From contig JBKPDL010000102.1 in the NCBI GenBank assembly GCA_046727855.1, forward strand, positions 1-20,269: a stretch of DNA of 20,269 bases, given 5' to 3'. How positions within the stretch are numbered: position 1 is the first letter of the stretch; each line of letters starts with the position of its first letter. The DNA is from DASPWV01 sp046727855. Lineage in GTDB: Bacteria; Acidobacteriota; Vicinamibacteria; Vicinamibacterales; UBA2999. A program made the translations under genes and the position numbers. Shown one piece after another: positions 13,762 through 20,269 of this stretch. The notes under the pieces were generated by a model, which saw nothing but the letters and a program-made list of their open reading frames with translations, was not told the DNA's origin and did not search any database.

Positions 13762-14844
13762 CTAGCGACCACGCAGATTCAAGAACACCCGGATCCGTTC
13801 GACCTCCGCTTCGAGCCCACGTTTGAACGCACGCTCGCGCGGTGGTCTCGACTTGACATATCCGGGCGCGACCTCGAGCTTTCCGTCCTTCACGGTGAGG
13901 TTCACCCAGCCGATCACGCGATCCCGCCACAACAGCGGCAGTGCGTAGTAACCGAGTTTTCGTTTTGCAACGGGCGTGTACGCCTCGAACCGGTACGCCC
14001 AAGCCCAGAGCATCTCGAAGCGGCGACGGTCCCACACGACTGGATCGAAGGGCGCCAGAAAGCGAACGACGTCTGGCGCTGGATCCAGCGATGGCCGTTC
14101 ATGCGGCGGCCAGTACCAATCGGCGCCATCAACGCGCTGATGCACGAGCCGCTGCTTTGCTCGCTGCAAAGCGCGCCGCAGGTCGCCGTGCCACTGCGGG
14201 ACGGCGTAGCGCAGCCGGGTCACGGCAAACGAGAGGCTGGCCGCCGGCAACGGCGCATACTTGTCAACGAGGAAATCCACGATGTCGTCTAGGCGCGAGC
14301 GACGTGTCGCTGCGCCATTCAGAGCGGGACGCGGCTCCTGGACGGCATAAATGCGGATGCCGCGATCCCGGCGAACCACTCGCAGCAGTCCTTTGTAGTG
14401 CATCGCCTCGAGCAGGTGCGTAGTGGCGTTGGACGACCCTCCCCAATAGTTGACGACGGTGCCGTGCGAGAACTGGGCGTCAACGTCGCGCGGGTGCACG
14501 GTGCCACGCTCGCGCACGAAGGCGAGCACGGCGCGCGCCCGCACACTGCGCGTCGACGGCCAGAGCGACGCGGCGCGCGGATGCATCAGCGCATGGAGCG
14601 AGCGGGTCACGAAGCCATAGTTGATGAAGACGTCCTCCTCAATCGGAAGCGCCGCATAGCGGCGGTCGAGATCACCGGCACGATAACCCTCGACGCGGGG
14701 ACGCAGCGTGAGATCCTGCGCCCGTGCCGGCGCGCGAATCGGATCGGCCTGCACGAAGCCCAACTTCTCTACCGCGGCTTCGAGCGACGTCGGTGGGAAC
14801 AGGCTGCGCGTAACGGCAAAATGTCTGATGTCGTCGAGCGTCAT
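13762..14844 (-). CDS. ycaQ: YcaQ/AlkX-family winged-helix DNA glycosylase
   Basis: This 360-aa protein starts with ATG at 14844 and matches the HTH_42 (YcaQ) family in length and motifs. Near the N-terminus VQADPIRAPARAQDLTL contains the Q-x-D catalytic motif (Gln32, Asp34) that distinguishes YcaQ-type enzymes from AlkZ (Q-x-Q). Winged-helix regions follow, and the C-terminal part has the family hallmarks LAPFDPVVWDRRR and AKRKLGYYALPLLWRDRVIGW. Characterised members excise bulky N7-alkylguanine adducts and unhook interstrand crosslinks, working in the cytoplasm on damaged DNA. It is flanked by an unrelated kinase gene and by decayed sequence, so it is probably transcribed alone. The symbol reflects family membership; exact orthology is not proven. 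Confidence 0.88.
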   Translation of the reverse strand: MTLDDIRHFAVTRSLFPPTSLEAAVEKLGFVQADPIRAPARAQDLTLRPRVEGYRAGDLDRRYAALPIEEDVFINYGFVTRSLHALMHPRAASLWPSTRSVRARAVLAFVRERGTVHPRDVDAQFSHGTVVNYWGGSSNATTHLLEAMHYKGLLRVVRRDRGIRIYAVQEPRPALNGAATRRSRLDDIVDFLVDKYAPLPAASLSFAVTRLRYAVPQWHGDLRRALQRAKQRLVHQRVDGADWYWPPHERPSLDPAPDVVRFLAPFDPVVWDRRRFEMLWAWAYRFEAYTPVAKRKLGYYALPLLWRDRVIGWVNLTVKDGKLEVAPGYVKSRPPRERAFKRGLEAEVERIRVFLNLRGR

Positions 14845-14909
14845 GATGCAGTCGGCGCGGCCAAGATGGATCGTAGCAGGCCGTCGAGCCCGGAACGCGA
14901 CTGCTTCGA

Positions 14910-15074
14910 TCAGACCGCAGCCGTCAGCCGCTGCGGTTCTTCCTCGTTCAGAAATCCACAGATCTCATCGATGAAACGCCGCCACGCGGGTTCATGCGAG
15001 AGGATCACGTGATTCCTGCTCTCGAGCGGCACGAAACGGGCGCCGGGGATTCCTTGCGCGAGACCGGGCAGTCA
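14910..15074 (-). pseudogene. C-terminal remnant of an alpha/beta hydrolase-type gene
   Basis: The minus strand reads LPGLAQGIPGARFVPLESRN and then HVILSHEPAWRRFIDEICGF up to a TGA at 14912-14910. The pattern GIPGARFVPLESRNH followed by EPAWRRF-x-DE is the typical C-terminal end of alpha/beta hydrolase-fold proteins of the type fused to LuxR-like or cyclase domains; the His in SRNH is the expected catalytic-triad histidine. An in-frame TGA directly precedes the remnant, and nothing recognisable of the N-terminal two thirds is found upstream, so the gene is broken. Part of the gene may have been scrambled into 15075-15250. Confidence 0.6.
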
Positions 15075-15295
15075 TCGAGCAGGGCACCCTGAGCGAGCAG
15101 CGCGAGTGGAAGAGTCGCCCCGACCAGAGTGGCCCCTTCTCGAGAGATTGCGCAAGAAGCAGACGTGCCGTTGAACGGCCAGAACGTAGCTCAGCGGCAA
15201 GTGTCTCGTTTTCACCGCGGTTTTGCAACGCGCGGACGATCCGCGGCTTGGCGGTGCTTTTGAATCCGATCGCCTCTGAAGCGCGGAGGTTTTCC
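15075..15295. other. Stretch without a recognised gene
   Basis: No frame on either strand gives a convincing protein. A minus-strand frame (start near 15294, reading MENLRASEAIGFKS) and short hydrophobic pieces such as ATLVGATLPLALLAQG appear, but they have no clear ribosome-binding site or recognisable family. It may be further decay product of the hydrolase gene. Its right end contains the GGAGG that serves the small membrane protein. Confidence 0.4.
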
Positions 15296-15557
15296 ATGAC
15301 GAACGAAAGACAAATCATCAGGTGGGTCATCGCGGTTGTCGCACTGCTGGGTGCTGCTGCCCGGCGCGACCATCCTCATCCTGGTAGCGTCCGGAACACC
15401 GGCAGGCGTGGGAATCATGACGTTCATGTCCAGCATGATGGACGCGATGAGGACCACAGCAAGCATGCGCGTCACGGGCGTCTCGATGATCGCGGCTTCG
15501 ATGGCGCTCCTCGTCTCAGTTGTGCTTTGCATTCGGCGAATGGCGCATCACATGTAG
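15296..15557 (+). pseudogene. Small two-helix membrane protein, frameshifted
   Basis: An ATG at 15296 follows a strong GGAGG at 15284-15288. The frame starts MTNERQIIRWVIAVVALL, then breaks. Skipping one G of the GGG run at 15349-15351 joins it to the second frame, which continues VLLPGATILILVASG through a Met-rich segment to a second helix (MIAASMALLVSVVLCIR) and ends RMAHHM. The restored product would be 86 aa with two membrane helices and a Met-rich linker (TFMSSMMDAMRT). No family is recognised. The frameshift could be real decay or a base-call error in a homopolymer. Confidence 0.55.
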
Positions 15558-15731
15558 CCGCAAGCCCGGGCGTCATCTCTGGGTTTAGCGGCGGCGCGTC
15601 ACTGTCGGCGGCGAGCTGAACGATAGCGACTTCCGCTCCGCCCTTGCGCGTCCGCAATCGTCGCAGTACGATTTCAAAACCGTTCCCCCGGTTGACTGCG
15701 ATGTACGGATCCGCGTCGAACGGAGGGACAA
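15558..15731. promoter_or_regulatory. Probable promoter region of the glycosyltransferase cluster
   Basis: These 174 bp lie between the small membrane gene and the GTG start of the glycosyltransferase-methyltransferase gene, with no ORF of note. The last bases contain GGAGGG (15722-15727), 5 nt before the GTG at 15732. A promoter for the three-gene cluster is expected here because the downstream genes are closely spaced, but no confident -35/-10 pair can be named. Confidence 0.35.
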
Positions 15732-17273
15732 GTGTTGCTCGACCACGCCGCCCGGCCTCGCGTCCTCATCTTCGTCGTTGCTTACGAAGCTGAGACCACA
15801 CTCGCGCGCGTCCTCGAACGCATCCCTGAATCCGTCTGGGCCCTCGACGTCGAGGTGCTCGTTATCGACGACAGTTCCCACGATCGAACGTTTGAAATCG
15901 GTCTGCGAATCGCAGAATCGACTGGGCGCCGTGTCACCGTGCTCTACAACCCGACGAATCAGGGGTATGGGGGCAATCAGAAGCTCGGGTACTCGTACGC
16001 GCTGCGCAATGGATTTGATTTTGTCGTGTTGCTGCACGGCGACGGCCAGTATGCCCCCGAGTGCATTCCCACGATGCTGACGCCATTGCTGGACGGATCA
16101 GCCGACGCCGTGTTTGGCTCGCGCATGATGATCAAGGGCGCGGCGCGTCGGGGAGGAATGCCGCTGTACAAGTATGTGGGCAACCAGGTGCTCACCTTCA
16201 TTCAGAATCGTCTGCTCAACACGCAGCTGTCCGAGTTCCACTCCGGGTTCCGTGCCTATCGTGTCAGCGCCTTGCGCGAGATCCCGTTCGAGTACAACGC
16301 CAACGTTTTCCACTTTGACACCGAGATCATCATTCAACTGGTACTGGCACAGATGCGTATCGTGGAGGTTCCAATCCCGACGTATTACGGCGACGAGATC
16401 TGCCGCGTAAACGGAGTGAGGTATGCGCTCGACGTCGTCCTCGCCACGATCGCCGCGCGTTTGCATGGTGCCAACCTCTTTTACGACCGCAAGTTCGACG
16501 TTAAGAACGCCACCAATCGACATTACGGCCTGAAGCTGGGTTACGCCTCGTCTCATACCATGGCGCTGAACGCGGTTGCGGATGGGGCCAAAGTTCTCGA
16601 CGTCGGCTGTGGCCCGGGCGAGTTCGCCGTGCAGCTCACCCGCAAAGGATGCATCGTCGACGGTGTCGATCAGTTCTGTCCTCGTGACTTGTCCGTGTTC
16701 CGTCGTTTCATTGCATGGAAAGAACCGGCGCCGCTGGATGTGGACCTGACGGCGTACGACAATGTTCTCCTGCTCGACATCATCGAGCATTTCCACGAGC
16801 CCGAACGGTTTCTCGACGTCCTTCGGCAGGCTGCGAGCAGCCGCCACACCGCGCCGCGATTTATCGTTACGACCGGGAATGTCGTGTTCTGGATCCTGAG
16901 ATTGCAGGTGTTGTTCGGGAACTTCAATTACGGGCGCCGTGGGATTCTCGATTTGACGCACACACGGCTTTACACCTTCGCGACGCTGAAGCGGCTGTTC
17001 GAACAGTGCGGATATCGCATTGAGCGGCTCGATGGCGTGCCGGCGCCCTTTCCTCTTGCCTTCGGCGCGAACCGGTTTTCATTGGCATTGGTGAAGGTCA
17101 ACTCGTGGTTGATCCGGATTTCGAAAGGCTTGTTCTCGTATCAGATTTTCCTCGTTGCGTCGCCGCTGCCAACAGTCGAAGCGCTGCTGGACGACTCCAT
17201 CGAGGCCAGCACTCGTCTGGCCGAAACGCTGAAACAGGCGGCGACAGAAGAACCGCAACAGGCGACGGCGTGA
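15732..17273 (+). CDS. GT2 glycosyltransferase (DPM1-like) fused to SAM-dependent methyltransferase
   Basis: This is a 513-aa two-domain protein. The GTG start at 15732 has GGAGGG 5 nt upstream. Residues about 9-245 form a GT-A fold of the polyprenyl-phosphate sugar transferase type: nucleotide-binding FVVAYEAETTLARVLERIP, the acidic pair in IDDSSHDRT (Asp46, Asp47), NQGYGGNQKLGYSYA and the metal-binding HGDGQYAPE (102-110). After a linker, a class I methyltransferase domain begins with VLDVGCGPG (288-296), followed by LLLDIIEHFHEPERFL. Two hydrophobic segments near the C-terminus (around VFWILRLQVLFG, and after VKVNSWLIRI) suggest membrane contact. A likely role is transfer of a sugar from a nucleotide donor to a lipid carrier plus methylation of the sugar or another envelope component; substrates are unknown. 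It is followed after 27 nt by the GT-C genes, so it is probably in one operon with them. Confidence 0.88.
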   Translation: MLLDHAARPRVLIFVVAYEAETTLARVLERIPESVWALDVEVLVIDDSSHDRTFEIGLRIAESTGRRVTVLYNPTNQGYGGNQKLGYSYALRNGFDFVVLLHGDGQYAPECIPTMLTPLLDGSADAVFGSRMMIKGAARRGGMPLYKYVGNQVLTFIQNRLLNTQLSEFHSGFRAYRVSALREIPFEYNANVFHFDTEIIIQLVLAQMRIVEVPIPTYYGDEICRVNGVRYALDVVLATIAARLHGANLFYDRKFDVKNATNRHYGLKLGYASSHTMALNAVADGAKVLDVGCGPGEFAVQLTRKGCIVDGVDQFCPRDLSVFRRFIAWKEPAPLDVDLTAYDNVLLLDIIEHFHEPERFLDVLRQAASSRHTAPRFIVTTGNVVFWILRLQVLFGNFNYGRRGILDLTHTRLYTFATLKRLFEQCGYRIERLDGVPAPFPLAFGANRFSLALVKVNSWLIRISKGLFSYQIFLVASPLPTVEALLDDSIEASTRLAETLKQAATEEPQQATA

Positions 17274-17300
17274 GCACGGCATGCTGAGTGTTGCCGGAAC

Positions 17301-18983
17301 ATGAGGGGAGAGCACTCGCCGCGCCGGATGCCTGGGCATTCGTGGACTGTTGCCGCCACTTCTGCTCTACTCGCCGTCATCGCGGCGAGCGCGATCGTAC
17401 TAGTCGTTTTTGCCATGCAGGACAATCTTGGCTACGACTCTGCCTGGCATGTCTTCATCGCTCGTCAGAGCAGCTGGGACGACTTCTGGCTCGAGGTGGA
17501 GAACAACGCGCATCCACCGCTCTTCTATCTCACGCTGGTTGCGGCGGTCGAGCTGTTTGGCCAGACGCTGCTCGCCTATCGAGCTGTGTCGATTGCGGCG
17601 ACGCTGGCGTCAATCTGGTTACTCGCACACCTCACCGCGCGGCTGACGTCCAACGTGTGGATCGGTGTTGTCGCCGCCGCTGCCTTCGGCTTGTCCTTTA
17701 CTGCCCTCGATGTCAGCCTCGAAGTGCGTGCCTACGCACTGGCTGGGGCGTTGATGCTCGCCGCCTTTGTCCCGTATCTGGACTGGATCCGCACACCGGC
17801 GGAGATCGGCTGGGGTAAACGGATTCTGTTTGCCGGTGCGGCGACGGCAGCGGTCTTGACGCATTACTCAACATTCTTTTTTCTCGCCGCGGCCGTGTCC
17901 GCGCCGATCCTTCTCGGGTGCGTCGATCGAACTTGGCGCAAACGCCTTGTCCATGAGCTGAAGTCTCATCCTGTGGCGCTTGCATTGATGCTGCTGACGC
18001 CGCTCGCCGTGGCGGCCGTCGCCTATCAGATGCATGCTGGAATATGGTCACGTTCCCTCGATCACGTTGCGGACTATCTCTACGTCAGCGAGCGTGAGTC
18101 GATGCTTTCGTTTCTCAGTCGTACGACACGCGAATTCCTCGCCCTGGTGCTTCCCACGTTTGGCTTCGCCCGAGCGCCGCTGACGCTGATAGCACTCCTG
18201 GCTGCGGCGCTTTGCCTCGTCGCACTCCGACGCTTGCGCTCGAGCGTCGCTGTAGTGCCCTTTGCGTTTGTCATCGTGATGATTGCGCTCAACATCCTTG
18301 CGGCGCTGGCTGGGCGTCACCCGTTTGGCGGCTATCTGAGGCACGAGTTCTTTTTGTTTCCATGGCTCGTGATTTGTCTCTTTACCGCGGCCGAATTTGC
18401 CCGACTGCGCCTGAAAGGGGCATGGTCGTCACCACGCCTGTGGATCGTTGCCGCCGCTGTCCTCGTGGCCGTCAACAGCCTGGCCGCGGTCTTCTCGTTC
18501 CAAACGACATCTATCGATCCGCCTCTCTTCGGGTACCACGTCGAGAAATTTCGCGAGACGGTGGGCGAAGCGCCCGCGATCCTCGTCGATCAGTTCGGCC
18601 TAGTCATTTTCCTGGCGCATAACAATGACTCGCGATGGCAGCGGACATTTCAGGATGTCGAGCGGGGGATGTGGCAGGTCTGGGATCTTCACGGTCATGG
18701 ATCAGACGTAAGGTTGTGTCGATCGCGGCAGTGGCAGCTCGATTTTTCCAGCGCCGACACGTACCACGACCTCATCGACTGCCTCAAGCAAACCGGCGCC
18801 GCCTCTGTGGCTGTCTTTCGTCCGCAGCAACCGGGATTTGAGCCGGCGTGGATTCGTCACGACGGACAGTCGCTCACCAATGCGCTGGCACGCAAAGAGG
18901 GGCTGTACCCGACGCGGTTGATGGTTGCTGAGGAGGGGGTTTTCGGCGTCTTCGCGCTCGCGCGGTCGCCCGCAGTGGAGTGA
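17301..18983 (+). CDS. GT-C membrane glycosyltransferase (GT39/ArnT-like), copy 1
   Basis: This 560-aa polytopic protein starts with ATG at 17301; ATG at 17328 is a possible alternative. After a first membrane helix (about residues 16-39) comes the large first external loop with the GT-C hallmark acidic residue in YDSAWHVFIARQ (Asp46) and the HPPLFYL motif (71-77), as in ArnT/PMT-type enzymes. About ten further membrane segments follow, then a soluble external C-terminal domain from about residue 410. Such enzymes take sugars from polyprenyl-phosphate donors and add them to lipids, glycans or proteins on the outer face of the cytoplasmic membrane. The gene lies 27 nt behind the GT2-methyltransferase gene and its TGA overlaps the ATG of copy 2 (TGATG minus one base, i.e. 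ATGA-type), implying co-expression. Confidence 0.87.
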   Translation: MRGEHSPRRMPGHSWTVAATSALLAVIAASAIVLVVFAMQDNLGYDSAWHVFIARQSSWDDFWLEVENNAHPPLFYLTLVAAVELFGQTLLAYRAVSIAATLASIWLLAHLTARLTSNVWIGVVAAAAFGLSFTALDVSLEVRAYALAGALMLAAFVPYLDWIRTPAEIGWGKRILFAGAATAAVLTHYSTFFFLAAAVSAPILLGCVDRTWRKRLVHELKSHPVALALMLLTPLAVAAVAYQMHAGIWSRSLDHVADYLYVSERESMLSFLSRTTREFLALVLPTFGFARAPLTLIALLAAALCLVALRRLRSSVAVVPFAFVIVMIALNILAALAGRHPFGGYLRHEFFLFPWLVICLFTAAEFARLRLKGAWSSPRLWIVAAAVLVAVNSLAAVFSFQTTSIDPPLFGYHVEKFRETVGEAPAILVDQFGLVIFLAHNNDSRWQRTFQDVERGMWQVWDLHGHGSDVRLCRSRQWQLDFSSADTYHDLIDCLKQTGAASVAVFRPQQPGFEPAWIRHDGQSLTNALARKEGLYPTRLMVAEEGVFGVFALARSPAVE

Positions 18984-20269
18984 TGACGGTGACCTCATGG
19001 TTTAGGACCGCGACGACTGCCCTGTTGATTGTCATCGCGGCAGCCGCAATCGTCCAAATCTTCTTCGCGCTGCAGGACAATCTTAGCTACGACTCTGCGT
19101 GGCATGTGTTTATCGCCCGCCAGACGAGCTGGGCCGGCTTCTGGCACGAAGTGAACGAAGGCGAGCACCCACCGATCTTCTACCTTGCGCTGGTTGGCGC
19201 GATGAAGCTCTTCGGAAAGTCTCTTCTCGCGTATCGACTCGTCTCGATCGCGGCGGCGCTCGTCTCCACCTGGCTGGTCGGGAGGATTACCGCACGACTA
19301 ACAGCAAGTGGATGGTTGGGCGTGCTCGCGGCGGCAGCGTTTGGCTTGTCGTGGAGTGCAATCGATATCAGCCTCGAGGTTCGACCGTACTCATTGGCGA
19401 TTGCGCTGATGCTCGTGGCATTTAACGCGTATCTCGCCTGGATCTCTGGACCGGCAGAGGCGAAGGTCACGAACCGAATCGCGTTCGCGTCTGCGGCGAG
19501 CGCCGCGATCTTGACCTCCTACTCGACGTTCTTTTTTGTTGCTGCGGCTGTGGTCGCACCCCTGATTCTCGCACTCGTCGATCGCGCCTGGGCGAAACGT
19601 CTGGTCGACGAGATGAAGACGAAACCGCTATCGCTCACCCTAATGTTGTTGACGCCAGCGGCAGTTGCAGCCGTCGCGTATCAGCTCCATGCTGCCAGAT
19701 GGTCGATCAGCCTCGGTCACTTGCGGGCATATTTGTACGCGAGCGGACGCGAATCTCTGATCTCGTTCTTGACACGAACGACGCGACAGTTCTTTGCGTT
19801 GTCGGTTCCAACGTTCGGCTTCGATCGGGTGCCGGTCATCGTGATTGGCGTGCTCTTCGTCGCCGTTTGCATCATCGCCGTGCGAACCGTTCGCTCGCGT
19901 CCGGGCCTGGTCCCATTCATATTTGTCGCCGTGATGGTTCCGCTCAACGTCCTTGTGGCGGTCGTCGGTCGCTATCCGTTTGGCGGCGAGCTCCGGCACG
20001 AGTTTTTTTTCTTTCCATTCCTCGTCATTTGCCTGTTCACCGCGCTCGAATCTGTTCGCCGCCGCCTGCGGGCGCCGTGGTCATCACCACCACTGTGGCG
20101 CGTTGCTGCTGGACTGCTGGTCGTTGCCAGCAGCGTCGCGGCAGTATCGTCGTTTTATCGCTCCTCGATCGATCGGAGGCCTCTCTTTCCGAAACATGTG
20201 CAGAAGTTTCGCGCGGCCGTGGGCGTTCCGGCTGCCGTCCTCGTCGATCAGTTCAGCCTGATCATCTTC
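18983..20269 (+). CDS. GT-C membrane glycosyltransferase (GT39/ArnT-like), copy 2, cut by right edge
   Basis: The frame opens with ATG at 18983, sharing its A with the TGA of copy 1, and stays open for 429 codons to the right edge. It aligns along its length with copy 1, at roughly 55-60% identity by eye in the N-terminal half: YDSAWHVFIARQTSW, HPPIFYLALVGAMKLFG, AAAAFGLSW and ISLEVRPYSLA each have direct counterparts. The acidic external-loop residue and the HPP motif are conserved, so it should be active. It arose by tandem duplication; differences such as HEVNEGEHPP against LEVENNAHPP in the donor/acceptor loop may reflect a different acceptor or sugar. The missing C-terminal part, by comparison with copy 1, should be about 130 residues. 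Confidence 0.85.
   Translation, partial: MTVTSWFRTATTALLIVIAAAAIVQIFFALQDNLSYDSAWHVFIARQTSWAGFWHEVNEGEHPPIFYLALVGAMKLFGKSLLAYRLVSIAAALVSTWLVGRITARLTASGWLGVLAAAAFGLSWSAIDISLEVRPYSLAIALMLVAFNAYLAWISGPAEAKVTNRIAFASAASAAILTSYSTFFFVAAAVVAPLILALVDRAWAKRLVDEMKTKPLSLTLMLLTPAAVAAVAYQLHAARWSISLGHLRAYLYASGRESLISFLTRTTRQFFALSVPTFGFDRVPVIVIGVLFVAVCIIAVRTVRSRPGLVPFIFVAVMVPLNVLVAVVGRYPFGGELRHEFFFFPFLVICLFTALESVRRRLRAPWSSPPLWRVAAGLLVVASSVAAVSSFYRSSIDRRPLFPKHVQKFRAAVGVPAAVLVDQFSLIIF

Overview
The window looks like chromosomal DNA of a high-GC soil or sediment bacterium, most likely an Acidobacteriota of the Vicinamibacteria type. This is an inference from gene style: a Ser/Thr kinase fused to TPRs, exported PD40 beta-propeller and NxxGxxAF-repeat proteins, ankyrin proteins, a YcaQ-family protein and many broken genes. 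No rRNA, tRNA, CRISPR array, transposase or integrase was recognised.

Layout. 1-1266 (-): exported NxxGxxAF-repeat protein, running off the left edge. 1267-4550: a composite region. It holds a two-gene module, a 58-aa ORF (1725-1901) overlapping by 4 nt an 816-aa SMC/Rad50/RecF-like ABC ATPase (1898-4348) with a zinc-hook motif and a C-terminal Zn ribbon. The module is bracketed by two remnants of a flavin oxidoreductase gene, whose intact homologue lies at 7527-8903. The remnants are in swapped order and share a 10-bp sequence at the outer borders, as expected if a circle of about 3 kb carrying a contiguous oxidoreductase fragment had integrated here. 4425-5312 (-): ankyrin gene whose 3' end is replaced by the right-hand remnant. 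5392-6486 (-): secreted PD40/TolB-like propeller. 6670-7395 (+): 5'-truncated TPR gene.

7527-9373 (-): translationally coupled DUF4126-type membrane protein and FAD/NAD(P) disulfide oxidoreductase. 9538-11162 (+): VOC protein and MFS exporter with overlapping stop and start. 11199-11330: long imperfect inverted repeat built from a 'GATTTGGA'-like unit between convergent genes. 11368-13565 (-): transmembrane Ser/Thr kinase with TPRs, split by a 1-nt frameshift. 13762-14844 (-): YcaQ-family DNA glycosylase. 14910-15557: hydrolase C-terminal remnant and a small frameshifted membrane protein. 15732-20269 (+): cell-envelope glycosylation cluster, with a GT2-methyltransferase fusion followed by two tandem paralogous GT-C (GT39/ArnT-like) membrane glycosyltransferases, the second cut by the right edge.

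The most unusual part is 1.5-4.55 kb: an SMC-like ATPase plus mini-protein of the kind seen in phage-defence loci, inside a structure that suggests capture through a circular intermediate. The 5'-most gene of that operon seems to survive only as a short 3' stub (about 1630-1706). The glycosylation cluster at the right end probably works together: the GT2 part would make a polyprenyl-phosphate-linked sugar and the GT-C enzymes would use such donors on the outer side of the membrane.
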